NCBI RefSeq assembly: GCF_001613145.1
Contig: NZ_BDBU01000027.1
Span: forward strand, 124,001-188,000
Direction: 5' to 3'
Length of the DNA: 64,000 bases
From: Nocardia jejuensis NBRC 103114
GTDB taxonomy: Bacteria; Actinomycetota; Actinomycetes; Mycobacteriales; Mycobacteriaceae
Positions 50,356 to 59,658 of the stretch are shown in pieces. A program made the position numbers and the translations under genes. The notes under the pieces are model-generated. The model ran no database searches and had not been told where the DNA came from. It was given only the letters and a program-made list of their open reading frames with translations. Each line of letters opens with the position of its first letter. Positions within the stretch are counted from its first letter, which is position 1.

Positions 50356-51417
50356 GTGGCCGACGAAATCGACCGTGCCGAGCAGGCAGCGGCCCTGACC
50401 GAGGAATCCCTCGCCGCCGCCGCGGAAGCCGCCGAGAAGGCGTTCGCATCCGCGGCCGATCTGGACGAGCTCGCGGCCGCGAAGACCGAGTTCATGGGCG
50501 GGAAATCGCCGATCTCGCAGGCGCAGCGCTCGCTGGGCACCCTGCCGAAGGAAGAGAAGTCCGAGGCGGGCAAGCGCGTGAACGTGGCGCGCGGACGGGT
50601 GTCGGCGGCGTACGAGGCGCGCAGTGCCGAACTGCTCGCCGAGCGCGATGCCGCGGTGCTGGTGGCCGAGGCCATCGACGTGACGCTGCCCGCGCGGCGC
50701 GGCGCGGTCGGCGCTCGCCACCCCATCAGCGCGCTGTCCGATCGCGTGTCGGACGTGTTCGTCGCCATGGGCTGGGAGGTAGCCGAAGGCCCCGAGGTCG
50801 AGACCGAGCACTTCAATTTCGACGCCCTGAACTTCCTGCCGGACCATCCGGCACGCACGATGCAGGACACCTTCCACATCGCCCCGGAGGGTTCGCGTCA
50901 GGTGCTGCGCACGCACACCTCGCCGGTGCAGGTGCGGTCCATGCTCTCTCGTGAGCTGCCCATCTACGTGGTGTGCCCGGGCCGGACCTTCCGCACCGAC
51001 GAGCTCGATGCCACCCACACCCCGGTGTTCTCCCAGGTGGAGGGTCTGGCCATCGACAAGGGTCTGACCATGGCGCACCTCAAGGGCACCCTGGACGGAT
51101 TCGCGCGGGCGCTGTTCGGCCCGAACACCACCACCCGGATGCGCCCGAGCTTCTTCCCCTTCACCGAACCCTCCGCCGAGGTGGACGTCTGGTTCGAGGA
51201 CAAGAAGGGCGGTCCGGGCTGGGTCGAGTGGGGCGGCTGCGGCATGGTCAACCCGAAGGTGCTCATCGCCTCCGGTATCGACCCCGAGGTGTACAGCGGC
51301 TTCGCGTTCGGCATGGGTCTGGAGCGGACCCTGCAATTCCGCAACGGCCTGCCGGACATGCGCGACATCGTCGAGGGCGATGTGCGCTTCACGCTGCCGT
51401 TCGGCATCCAGTCCTGA
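50356..51417 (+). CDS. pheS: Phenylalanine-tRNA ligase alpha subunit
   Basis: Catalytic subunit of the alpha2-beta2 synthetase charging tRNA-Phe. The 353 residues have an N-terminal coiled coil and a class II core: motif 2 TPVFSQVEGL, LPDHPARTMQDTFHI, and motif 3 GMGLERTLQFRNGLPDMRDI. The start is GTG 50356. It lies 34 bases before pheT and shares its order with mycobacteria. Confidence 0.97.
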   Translation: MADEIDRAEQAAALTEESLAAAAEAAEKAFASAADLDELAAAKTEFMGGKSPISQAQRSLGTLPKEEKSEAGKRVNVARGRVSAAYEARSAELLAERDAAVLVAEAIDVTLPARRGAVGARHPISALSDRVSDVFVAMGWEVAEGPEVETEHFNFDALNFLPDHPARTMQDTFHIAPEGSRQVLRTHTSPVQVRSMLSRELPIYVVCPGRTFRTDELDATHTPVFSQVEGLAIDKGLTMAHLKGTLDGFARALFGPNTTTRMRPSFFPFTEPSAEVDVWFEDKKGGPGWVEWGGCGMVNPKVLIASGIDPEVYSGFAFGMGLERTLQFRNGLPDMRDIVEGDVRFTLPFGIQS

Positions 51418-51451
51418 CCCGATCCCTTACTTCGAGGAAGCGAAACGTCAA

Positions 51452-53950
51452 GTGCGAGTAGCGCAGTCCTGGCTGACGGAAATCCTGCAGCGCACCACTC
51501 CCGAGTGGTCCGTGACGCCGGAGGAACTCGACGCCGGCTTCGTCCGGGTCGGTCTCGAGGTCGAAGAGGTGGCCCCGCTGCAGCGGGTGACCGGTGATAT
51601 CGACAAGCCCCTGGTCGTCGGCCGGGTAGCCGAGATCACCGAGCTGACCGAGTTCAAGAAGCCGATCCGCTTCTGCAAGGTCGATGTCGGCAACCCCGAG
51701 TTGCAGGAGATCGTCTGCGGCGCACGGAACTTCGCGGTCGGCGACCTGGTCGTGGTGGTGCTGCCGGGTGCGGTGCTGCCGGGTGGATTCGCGATCGCCT
51801 CGCGCAAGACCTACGGGCACACCTCGAACGGCATGATCTGCTCGGTCGCCGAACTCGGAATCGGCAAGGACCACAACGGGATTCTGGTGCTCGAGCCCGG
51901 CACCGCCGAGCCCGGCGCGGATGCCAACGAGCTGCTCGGCCTCGGTGACACGGTCATCGAACTGGCCATCACGCCGGATCGCGGCTACGCCTTCTCGGTG
52001 CGCGGTCTGGCCCGGGAGCTGGCCTGCGGCTTCGACCTGGAGTACCAGGATCCGGCCGTGCGCACCCTGCCCGACGACGAGGCCGAGGCCTGGCCGGTGA
52101 CGCTGGAGCCGCAGTCGCTGTGCACGCGGTTCGCCGTGCGCCGGGTCGCCGGGATCGACCCGAAGGCCATGAGCCCGTGGTGGTTGCAGCGTCGCCTGCT
52201 GCTCTCGGGTGTGCGCCCGATCTCCCCGGCCGTCGACGTCACCAACTACGTGATGCTCGAACTGGGACAGCCGCTGCACGCTTTCGACACCGCCAAGGTG
52301 AACGGCGGGCTGGTGGTGCGCCGCGCGAACAAGGGCGAGACGCTGCGCACGCTCGACGAGGTCGAGCGCACCCTCGATGCCGAGGACGTGGTGATCGCCG
52401 ACGAGTCCGGCGTCATCTCGCTGGCCGGCATCATGGGCGGTGCGAGCACCGAGGTCGGGGACGAGTCCACCGACATCATTCTCGAGGCCGCGACCTGGAA
52501 CCCGATCGCGGTGGCGCGCACCGCGCGCAGGCACAAGCTCGGTTCCGAGGCGAGCCGCCGCTTCGAGCGCGTCGTGGATCCGGAGATCAATCTGGCGGCA
52601 CTGGATCGCGCCGCCACGCTGCTGGCCGAAATCGCCGGTGGCACTGTGGAATCCGTGCTGACCGATGTGCGGGTGCCGGTTGCGGCCGCCGCGCCGATCA
52701 GCATGGACATCGATCTGGCCGATCGCATCGCGGGCGTGCACTACGCGCCCGGCGCGTCCACCCGCCGGCTGCAGCAGGTCGGCTGTGTGGTCGAGGTCGG
52801 CGTCAGCGAGGCCGGTCACGGTCAGCTGGTCGTCACCCCGCCGAGCTGGCGGCCCGACCTGACCCAGCCCGCCGATCTGGTGGAGGAGGTGCTGCGTTTG
52901 GAGGGCCTCGACAAGATCCCGTCCGTGCTGCCCTCGGCTCCCGCCGGTCGCGGACTGACCGCGCAGCAGCGTCGCCGCCGCGCGGTGAGCAAGGCGCTGG
53001 CGTTCGAGGGCTGCGTCGAGGTTCCGGCGCCGGTCTTCATGTCCGGCACCGTGTTCGACACCTGGGGCCTGCCCGCCGACGACGCCCGCCGCAAGACCCT
53101 GCGCGTGCTCAACCCGCTCGACGCCGACCGCGCGGACCTGTCCTCCACGCTGCTGCCGGGTCTGTTCGAGATCGCCGCGCGCAATATCTCGCGCGGTGAG
53201 CGCGACCTCGCCATCTACGGCATCGGCCAGGTGACCCTGCCGACCGAGGCCACCGAGCCGGTCGGCCCGCTTCCGGTGGATCGCCGTCCCACCGAGGACG
53301 AGATCGGCGTTCTGCTGCGTTCGCTGCCCGAGCAGCCCATTCGCGTCGCGGTCGTGCTGAGCGGTCGCCGTGAACCGCGCGGTCCGGGCGGCCTGGGTCG
53401 TCCCGCCGAGGCGTCGGACGCGTTCGCGCTGGTCGACGCCGTGGCCGAGGCCGCGGGTGTGACCATCGAACGCCGCTCGGCGGCCTACCTGCCGTGGCAT
53501 CCGGGCCGCTGCGCCGAACTGGTCGTGGACGGCGTCGTCGTCGGCCACGCGGGCGAACTGCACCCCGCCGTGCTGGAGCGCTCGGGCCTGCCCCCGCGCA
53601 CCTGCGCCGTCGAACTCGACCTGGACGCTCTCCCGCTGCGCGAAATCCGCCCCGCCCCTGTGGTTTCCGCCTTCCCGGCGGTCCTGCAGGACGTGTCGGT
53701 GAGCGTGGAGAAGTCGACGCCCGCCGCATCGGTGGAATCGGCCCTGCGCACCGGTGCGGGCGAACTCCTCGAGAGCATCTCCCTGTTCGACGTCTACGAA
53801 GGCGCGCAGGCCGGTGAGGGCCGCAAGTCCCTCACCTACGCCCTGCGCTTCCGGGCCGCGGACCGCACCCTGACCGAGGACGAAGCCAGCGCCGCCCGCG
53901 ACGCCGCGGTCAGCAACGCGGCCTCCACGGTCGGCGCGATCCAGCGCTGA
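51452..53950 (+). CDS. pheT: Phenylalanine-tRNA ligase beta subunit
   Basis: An 832-residue subunit with the EMAP/tRNA-binding domain near the N-terminus (FKKPIRFCKVDVGNPELQEI), the B3/B4 editing domain, the B5 domain and a ferredoxin-fold anticodon-binding C-terminus (FPAVLQDVSVSVEKSTPAAS). The GTG at 51452 gives VRVAQSWLTE, matching relatives. Operon with pheS. Confidence 0.97.
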   Translation: MRVAQSWLTEILQRTTPEWSVTPEELDAGFVRVGLEVEEVAPLQRVTGDIDKPLVVGRVAEITELTEFKKPIRFCKVDVGNPELQEIVCGARNFAVGDLVVVVLPGAVLPGGFAIASRKTYGHTSNGMICSVAELGIGKDHNGILVLEPGTAEPGADANELLGLGDTVIELAITPDRGYAFSVRGLARELACGFDLEYQDPAVRTLPDDEAEAWPVTLEPQSLCTRFAVRRVAGIDPKAMSPWWLQRRLLLSGVRPISPAVDVTNYVMLELGQPLHAFDTAKVNGGLVVRRANKGETLRTLDEVERTLDAEDVVIADESGVISLAGIMGGASTEVGDESTDIILEAATWNPIAVARTARRHKLGSEASRRFERVVDPEINLAALDRAATLLAEIAGGTVESVLTDVRVPVAAAAPISMDIDLADRIAGVHYAPGASTRRLQQVGCVVEVGVSEAGHGQLVVTPPSWRPDLTQPADLVEEVLRLEGLDKIPSVLPSAPAGRGLTAQQRRRRAVSKALAFEGCVEVPAPVFMSGTVFDTWGLPADDARRKTLRVLNPLDADRADLSSTLLPGLFEIAARNISRGERDLAIYGIGQVTLPTEATEPVGPLPVDRRPTEDEIGVLLRSLPEQPIRVAVVLSGRREPRGPGGLGRPAEASDAFALVDAVAEAAGVTIERRSAAYLPWHPGRCAELVVDGVVVGHAGELHPAVLERSGLPPRTCAVELDLDALPLREIRPAPVVSAFPAVLQDVSVSVEKSTPAASVESALRTGAGELLESISLFDVYEGAQAGEGRKSLTYALRFRAADRTLTEDEASAARDAAVSNAASTVGAIQR

Positions 53951-53982
53951 GCGGTTCACGGGCGGCCCGCCGCCGGTATCCC

Positions 53983-54004
53983 GCAGTGTCTTTGCCGACA
54001 CTGC
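53983..54004 (+). terminator. Hairpin after pheT
   Basis: A perfect eight-base stem GCAGTGTC/GACACTGC with loop TTTGCC, 32 bases after the stop. No T-tract. Confidence 0.5.
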
Positions 54005-54050
54005 AGGTGTCGGAGGCGGGCTGTTCCCGTAGGAGGAGTAGGAAGGACGT

Positions 54051-54833
54051 ATGCGGCATCCGGCTACGCCTGTTCTGAATGCGCTGACCTATTTTCCGGA
54101 GCGGCGGATCGCGATGACTCCGAATCAGTTCGGGGTCGAATACGAGGATCTGTCGTTGCGGACCCAGGACGGCGAGACCGTCAACGCGTGGTTCGTGCGG
54201 GCGGCGGGGGAGTCGCGGGGGCATATCCTGTTCGCGCACGGGAACGGCGGGAATCTGGGGGACCGGTCACCGGTGCTGGCGATGCTGTCGGCGGTGGGGT
54301 TCGATGTGCTGGTCTTCGACTATCGGGGGTACGGGCGCAGCAGCGGGCGACCCAGTGAGAAGGGGACCTATCTCGACGCGCGCGCCGCGCGGGCGGCGCT
54401 GCTGGCGCAGCCCGGGATCGATCCGAATCGGGTTGTGTACCTGGGGAAGTCGCTCGGCGGCGGAGTGATGCTGGAACTGGCTTCGGTGTATCCGCCCGCT
54501 GCGCTGGTCCTGATGTCCACGTTCACGGGACTGCGTGACGCGGCGGGCGCGGTGTATCCGTATCTGCCCAGGGCTTTCGTGCCCGACGCGTATCCGAGCC
54601 TGGGGCGGATCCGCTCGCTGCGCTGCCCCGTGCTGATCATGCACGGTGATGCCGACGAGCTGCTGCCGGTGCGGATGGGGTACGAGTTGTACGCCGCGGC
54701 GCCCGAACCCAAGAAGCTGATCATCTATCCGGGCGGGCACCACAACGATCTGGTGGACTTCCGTGAGTGGCCCGCCACGTTCTTCGCTTGGGTCGCAGGT
54801 GTGCTGCGCACCGACCGGCGCACACCCGAATAG
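54051..54833 (+). CDS. Alpha/beta hydrolase (ABHD13/bem46-like)
   Basis: A 260-residue hydrolase: oxyanion motif LFAHGNGGNLGD, nucleophile elbow YLGKSLGGGVM with Ser, Asp in IMHGDADELLPV and His in YPGGHHNDLV. GKSLGG is typical of bem46-like serine hydrolases (depalmitoylase or esterase-like). GGAGGAGTAGGAAGG lies upstream of the ATG. Substrate unknown; no membrane anchor. Confidence 0.85.
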   Translation: MRHPATPVLNALTYFPERRIAMTPNQFGVEYEDLSLRTQDGETVNAWFVRAAGESRGHILFAHGNGGNLGDRSPVLAMLSAVGFDVLVFDYRGYGRSSGRPSEKGTYLDARAARAALLAQPGIDPNRVVYLGKSLGGGVMLELASVYPPAALVLMSTFTGLRDAAGAVYPYLPRAFVPDAYPSLGRIRSLRCPVLIMHGDADELLPVRMGYELYAAAPEPKKLIIYPGGHHNDLVDFREWPATFFAWVAGVLRTDRRTPE

Positions 54834-55068
54834 CCTTCGCATCGTCGCCGCGAGGGGTGAACACCTGCGTGACCACGCCGGACAGCGTCGAACCGAAGGC
54901 TCGCCGCGCCCCCGATGACGTCATTGTTCAACCGGCTCACCAGTGCGCGGAGTCACCGGCGGAGTGCGGACGGATCCGTCGCCGAACCGTGTTCGCGAGG
55001 CTGCCGGCGCATACGGGATGTCGCGGCGCGTTCGGGAGCCGTGAGGTGCCCGCGGGGCCGTGACGTGC

Positions 55069-56274
55069 TCACTTCCGGGTGAGGCCGAGCAGGAATTCGG
55101 CATTGGAGCCGGTGCGGCGCAGGCCGTCCAGGAGCAGGTCCAGGGCGCGCTGGTCGTCGAGCCCGGCCAGGGTGCGGCGGAGGGTGTCGACAGCCTGGCG
55201 TTCGGCGGGGTCCAGCAGCAGTTCGTCGCGGCGAGTGCTGGAGCGGGCCAGGTCGACGGCGGGGTAGACGTGCCGCCCCGCCAGGCCGCGATCGAGTTTG
55301 AGCTCGGCATTGCCGGTGCTCTTGTACTCCTCGAAGATCACCGTGTCTGCCTGCGATCCGGTTTCGACCAGGGTGGTCGCGATGATGGTCAGCGAGCCGC
55401 CGTTCTCGAAATTGCGGGCGGTGCCCAGGAATCGCTTGGGCGGCAGCAGTGCCGCGGAATCGACTCCGCCGGAGAGGATTCGGCCCGAGGCGTGGCCGGT
55501 CATGTTGTAGGCGCGAGCCAGCCGGGTGAGCGAGTCGAGCAGCACGACCACATCATCGCCCTGTTCGGCCAGGCGCTGGGCGCGTTCGATGGCGAGTTCC
55601 GCGAGCGCCGTCTGCTCGGCGGGCGAGCGATCGAAGGTGGCGGCGATGACCTCGGCGGGAACCGCACGCGAGAGTTCGGTGACCTCCTCGGGGCGTTCGC
55701 CGACGAGCACCATCATCAGATGGCATTCGGGGTGGTTCTTCGCGATACCGTGCGCGATGTCCTGCAGCACAGTGGTTTTGCCCGCCTTGGGCGGTGCGAC
55801 GATCAGGGCGCGCTGCCCCTTGCCGATCGGCATGATCAGGTCGGTGACGCGGGCGGTGAGCTTGTTCGGCTCGGTTTCCAGGCGCAGGCGCTCGTTCGGA
55901 TGGATGGGTGTCAGGTCGGCGAAACGCGGCCGGGCGGCGGATTCGCCGGGCGGCCGGCCGTTGACGGTGTCGACCCGCACGAGCGGAGCGAGCTTGTCGC
56001 CCTTGGTGTTCGGCTGCGCCGCGGGCTTGGGCTGCGCGAGTCCGGCGATCGAATCACCGCGGCGCAGGCCGTGTTCGCGGATCAGCCGCGCCGGGACCTG
56101 GACATCGTCCGGGCCGGGGGCGTAGCCGCTGCTGCGCAGGACTCCGGTCTGGCCCGTCATGTCGAGAATTCCCGTTGCGGGGGAGAGGGTTTCGATCTTG
56201 TCGAGGGTGTGTTTGTCGGGGGAGGGCGCAGACCGGGGCTCGGTGGCCCGGGGCGCGCGTTCGGTGGTGGTCAT
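55069..56274 (-). CDS. Short transcription termination factor Rho paralogue
   Basis: A 401-residue Rho-type hexameric ATPase/helicase. The OB-fold RNA-binding domain (about 35-80: VLRSSGYAPGPDDVQVPARL) and RecA-like core are present: Walker A APPKAGKTT (160-168), Q-loop/R-loop region GHASGRILSGGVDSAALLPP, and TGNAELKLDRGLAGRHVYPA. It lacks the long basic N-terminal insertion of housekeeping actinobacterial Rho (over 600 residues), so it is probably a second, specialised copy. CAGGAGAACCAGAA precedes the ATG. Its 440-base leader contains a short tandem repeat. Confidence 0.9.
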   Translation of the reverse strand: MTTTERAPRATEPRSAPSPDKHTLDKIETLSPATGILDMTGQTGVLRSSGYAPGPDDVQVPARLIREHGLRRGDSIAGLAQPKPAAQPNTKGDKLAPLVRVDTVNGRPPGESAARPRFADLTPIHPNERLRLETEPNKLTARVTDLIMPIGKGQRALIVAPPKAGKTTVLQDIAHGIAKNHPECHLMMVLVGERPEEVTELSRAVPAEVIAATFDRSPAEQTALAELAIERAQRLAEQGDDVVVLLDSLTRLARAYNMTGHASGRILSGGVDSAALLPPKRFLGTARNFENGGSLTIIATTLVETGSQADTVIFEEYKSTGNAELKLDRGLAGRHVYPAVDLARSSTRRDELLLDPAERQAVDTLRRTLAGLDDQRALDLLLDGLRRTGSNAEFLLGLTRK

Positions 56275-56718
56275 TTCTGGTTCTCCTGAATGGAATCGGT
56301 ACTGTTGCACCGGGTTCGAGTGATCTTGTCGGCCGGATGCGGCCGAATCGCGGCATCCGGCCGCGGGTGAATCCGAGTGTTGTCGGCTGGTCCCGCTGGG
56401 ACGGCCCGTGCATCGGAGGCTCCAGCGACATCCGCTCGGGTGAGAGCGGGATCGCCGATGCGGAGCGTGCGATGTCGGAGACCGAAAGGAAGATTCGGAG
56501 ACCGAAAGGAAACTGTCCGCGGGGAATCGCTGGAACCGACTCGGAAGGGAAGAAATCTCGTGGGAGGGAATGCTGTCGACCTGCATCCACGGGACTGCGA
56601 CGCCACAACGGTACGCCGGACTCGGCGATCGCGCAATGACCGCCACCCGGCTGTGTGATCCAGCCCCCACGCCTCGCGGTGCTCCCGCACCCGCCCCGGG
56701 CTGCGTAGCCTGGAACGC
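56275..56718 (-). other. Long leader/intergenic region before rho
   Basis: 444 bases between divergent starts, mostly belonging to the Rho transcript side. The tandem repeat at 56475-56511 is the only structure seen. A long leader would suit Rho autoregulation. Confidence 0.5.
56475..56511. repeat. Tandem 17-base repeat upstream of rho
   Basis: TCGGAGACCGAAAGGAA occurs at 56475-56491 and again, identical, at 56495-56511, period 20 bases. Confidence 0.75.
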
Positions 56719-57228
56719 ATGACCGATGCCAAGGAACTCGCGGTGCAATTGGCGCAGCTGGCGGATGCCGAGCTGGCGACGGTGGTGGAGGCGGCCACGA
56801 ACGGCCGCGCAGGGCTGGCGGAACTGCATTCGGTGGCCGCCTCGGTGGCGGCGACCATCGGTCATGCCCCCGAAGTCGGCGATGTGAGTCCTGCCACGTT
56901 GCCCGGCGTGGAGTCTCCCTTCCCGTCCTCACCGGACACGTTCGGCCAGGTCCAGGCCCCTTCCGGCGCGGCTGGAATACCGGTACCGCCGACGGGTATG
57001 CCCGTCGCGCCGGGGATCGGCGGATATACGACATCCGGCGTCCCTACTTTCGAGTCAGTTCGGGATAAGGTCGAGCAGCGCTCCGGCACCGCGCAGGGGA
57101 TGGACGAGCTCGACAGGCAGACGCCGGCGGGTCGTAGCGTTGACGAACAGTGGGATGCGCGAGCGAAAGCCGCGCGAGAACGCTTGGAACAGATTCGAAA
57201 GTCGGTGCACGGCAACGACAACGGCTGA
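56719..57228 (+). CDS. Unknown protein, two helical ends and a Pro/Gly-rich middle
   Basis: A 169-residue protein. The N-terminus is helical (AVQLAQLADAELATVVEAAT), the middle (residues about 60-105) is low-complexity Pro/Gly/Ser, and the C-terminus is a charged helix (WDARAKAARERLEQIRKS). No signal peptide, no domain recognised. It lies 38 bases before the next unknown gene and may be its partner. Confidence 0.75.
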   Translation: MTDAKELAVQLAQLADAELATVVEAATNGRAGLAELHSVAASVAATIGHAPEVGDVSPATLPGVESPFPSSPDTFGQVQAPSGAAGIPVPPTGMPVAPGIGGYTTSGVPTFESVRDKVEQRSGTAQGMDELDRQTPAGRSVDEQWDARAKAARERLEQIRKSVHGNDNG

Positions 57229-57266
57229 TCCCGGCGATTCTTAATCGATCGATGGGTGGAACCCGA

Positions 57267-58304
57267 ATGACCGAGCCGCGCGAAATCGCCGAACGGCTGC
57301 TCGATTTGCAAGTCGACTTCATCGTCGCGGAGGTGACCGGCGATCGCTTCGCCGAGGTGATCGCCCGCGATGTCGAGGCGGTGGTGGGCGTCGCGGACAC
57401 CATCATCTTCCGCGACGTGGTGCAGCTTGACGAGGCCAAGGAAACCGTGGCCAAGGTGATCAACCTGATCGGCGGCAGCCCGGTCATCCAGGAATCGGTC
57501 GGCACCTTCGCCGATTCGATCTACGACAATATCGCCGCCAACGACGAGACCACCCTGGGTGACGTCGTCGATCGCGAGCCGGTCGAACAGCTGCTGGAGA
57601 AGATCTTCGGCATGCACCAGGCCCAGGAGCGAATCCTGGAGCGGCTGACCGAGAGTCCGCTGGTCGCGACGGTGGCGTCCAAGTTCGTGGACAAGCTGAT
57701 CAACGACTTCATGGAGTCCAACCGCCAGATGGCGAACAAGATTCCCGGTGTCGGTTCGCTGGTCTCGCTGGGCACCTCCGCGGCCAAGCAGGCCCGCAAG
57801 GCGGCCGAGAAGGCCGCCGGTGACGGCACCTTCCTCGGTGAGATGGCCGGTAAGGGCGCGCAGTTCGCGCTCAAGCGCACCAATAACGCCATTCGCGAGA
57901 TGCTGCGCGATTCGCCCGTGCACGACGCCGCGATGGAGTTCTGGGATCTGCACGCGGGCGAGCCGGTCAGCGGTCTGCGCGCCTACCTGACCCAGAAGGA
58001 CCTCAACGAGCTCGCGGTCATCATCTATCAGATCGCGCTGACCACTCGCGAGAAGGAATACTTCGGTGTCCTGATCGACGAATGCGTCGAGGTCTTCTTC
58101 GAGAAGTACGGCGATCACACCCTGGCCGCCATGCTGCCCGAACTGGGTCTGTCCGAGGCCGATATCGCCGGTGAGATCCTGCGCTACGGCCCGGCCGTGG
58201 TCGAGGCCGCCAAGCGAAACGGTGTGCTGGCCAAGCTGGTTCGCGAGCGGCTCGAGCCGTTCTTCCTGTCCGAGCCGGTGCTGGCGGCGATCGCCGGGAA
58301 CTGA
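57267..58304 (+). CDS. Unknown 345-residue helical protein
   Basis: A largely helical protein without signal peptide, not recognised. The N-terminal 100 residues are acidic (VAEVTGDRFAEVIARDVEAV). A central segment (SLGTSAAKQARKAAEKAAGD) is basic and amphipathic, and the C-terminal half is helical (LNELAVIIYQIALTTREKEY). Homologues appear to be confined to actinomycetes, from memory. GGTGGA precedes the ATG. A terminator follows. Confidence 0.8.
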   Translation: MTEPREIAERLLDLQVDFIVAEVTGDRFAEVIARDVEAVVGVADTIIFRDVVQLDEAKETVAKVINLIGGSPVIQESVGTFADSIYDNIAANDETTLGDVVDREPVEQLLEKIFGMHQAQERILERLTESPLVATVASKFVDKLINDFMESNRQMANKIPGVGSLVSLGTSAAKQARKAAEKAAGDGTFLGEMAGKGAQFALKRTNNAIREMLRDSPVHDAAMEFWDLHAGEPVSGLRAYLTQKDLNELAVIIYQIALTTREKEYFGVLIDECVEVFFEKYGDHTLAAMLPELGLSEADIAGEILRYGPAVVEAAKRNGVLAKLVRERLEPFFLSEPVLAAIAGN

Positions 58305-58325
58305 CTCTCCCCGCCGAACACGAAC

Positions 58326-58354
58326 GGGCCGGACACTTCTCAGGTGTCCGGCCC
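58326..58354. terminator. Terminator between convergent genes
   Basis: A perfect 11-base stem GGGCCGGACAC/GTGTCCGGCCC with a seven-base loop, followed by CTCGTGTGTC. Confidence 0.75.
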
Positions 58355-58418
58355 CTCGTGTGTCGGCTCACCGCGGATCGATCCGCGACGAGGACGGCCC
58401 GATTCCGTAGTGGCCGAG

Positions 58419-58826
58419 TCAGCCCTCGACGATGGCGATGCCGTCGATCTCCACCAGCATCTCCTCGCGCGGCAGGCCGGTGAAAACTGTGGTGCGCGAG
58501 GGCAATACGCCGCCGGTGGTGTGCTTGTTCACGAACTCGCCGTAGGCGTCGTTCATGATCGGGAAGTCTTCGCGCTTGGTCAGATACACGCGCAGCATCA
58601 CCACGTCGTCGAAGCTCGCCCCGCTCGCCTCGACGATCGCCTTCACGTTCTCGAGGGTCCGGGTGGTCTGGGCGGCGACGTCGCCCGGGTAGAGGTACTC
58701 GTTGCTGACCGGATCCACCGGCCCCTGTCCGGAGACCTGGACGAACGGACCCTTGCGCACGCCCTGGGAGAAGGTGTGTGCGGGCGCGGGGGCGTCGGTG
58801 GTGCGGACGGCGATCTTCTCACTCAT
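58419..58826 (-). CDS. RidA-family enamine/imine deaminase
   Basis: A 135-residue YjgF/RidA trimer subunit. The substrate-binding Arg is in PSRTTVFTGLPREEMLVEID, and the catalytic-pocket Glu follows in the same segment. RidA proteins hydrolyse reactive enamines released by PLP dehydratases. The partner here is plausibly the PLP enzyme at 60854-62158 of the same cluster. AAAGGCC precedes the ATG. It is the last gene of the leftward kinase-iclR-ridA operon. Confidence 0.9.
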   Translation of the reverse strand: MSEKIAVRTTDAPAPAHTFSQGVRKGPFVQVSGQGPVDPVSNEYLYPGDVAAQTTRTLENVKAIVEASGASFDDVVMLRVYLTKREDFPIMNDAYGEFVNKHTTGGVLPSRTTVFTGLPREEMLVEIDGIAIVEG

Positions 58827-58902
58827 GGTGCGGCCTTTCGTTGTGCGGGAGAATGATTCGTGCGGGGATCGTGTTCGGGGGGATCGTTCGTGCGGGTGAG
58901 AT

Positions 58903-59658
58903 TCAGCGCCCGGCGTCCGGGCTCCAGCCGAGTTCGGCCGAGATGGCATCGGCGGTCTCGACCATGCGCGGCAGCATGCCGAGCACCTGGGCGTGGTCCA
59001 GCAGCATGTCCGGCACCGACATGGACATCGCCGCGACGATCGTGCCGGTGCCGTTGCGGATGGCCACCGCCACACAGTTGACGAAGCTCTCGTGTTCCTC
59101 GTGATCCTCGGCATAGCCCTGTGCCGCAACGAGTTCCAGTTCCCTCAGGTACTGCTCCGGGGTGCGGATGGTGCGGTCGGTGAAGGGCCGGTACTCGATG
59201 CTCTGGGCGATCGCCCGCCACTGTTCGCGCGGCTGTCCGGTCACCAGGATCTTGCCGACGGCCGTGCAGTGCAGCGGTGCGGGCCGCCCGACCCGCGAGT
59301 ACATCCGCACGCTCTGGGTGGCGTCCAGCTTGTCGATGTACACGGCCTCGCCCGATTCGTAGGCGGCCAGGTGCAGCGTCTGCCCGGTCGAGGCATTGAG
59401 CGCGCTCAGATGCGTTCGCGCGACGGTGCGCACGTCGCGGCCTTCGAGTGAACGGTTGGCCAGCTCGAAAAGCCGTGAGCCGAGCCGATATCGGTGCTCA
59501 CTGTCATGGGTGACGAAACGATCCGCCTCCAGGGTCTGCACCAGTCGCAGCACCGTGGACTTGTGCACGCCGAGCCGGGTGGCCAACTGCTCCAGGGACT
59601 TCGGTTCCTCACCGAGTTCGGTGAGGATGGTGAGGGCGCGCGCCAGGCTCTGACTCAT
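58903..59658 (-). CDS. IclR-family regulator
   Basis: A 251-residue regulator: winged helix (LEQLATRLGVHKSTVLRLVQ) and IclR effector domain (YIDKLDATQSVRMYSRVG, PLHCTAVGKILV). IclR proteins regulate sugar-acid and aromatic catabolism, usually from the divergent promoter. Its ATG overlaps the kinase stop (ATGA), so it is co-translated. Candidate operators lie between the kinase gene and the PLP enzyme gene. Confidence 0.92.
   Translation of the reverse strand: MSQSLARALTILTELGEEPKSLEQLATRLGVHKSTVLRLVQTLEADRFVTHDSEHRYRLGSRLFELANRSLEGRDVRTVARTHLSALNASTGQTLHLAAYESGEAVYIDKLDATQSVRMYSRVGRPAPLHCTAVGKILVTGQPREQWRAIAQSIEYRPFTDRTIRTPEQYLRELELVAAQGYAEDHEEHESFVNCVAVAIRNGTGTIVAAMSMSVPDMLLDHAQVLGMLPRMVETADAISAELGWSPDAGR

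Noticed and set aside
51389..54001. Minus-strand frame of 870 codons opposite pheT
   Set aside because: A shadow of pheT with biased, non-protein-like composition.
54834..55068. GTG ORF (from about 54868) in the gap before rho
   Set aside because: Fair ribosome site but Arg/Cys-rich composition and moderate codon bias; no support beyond openness.
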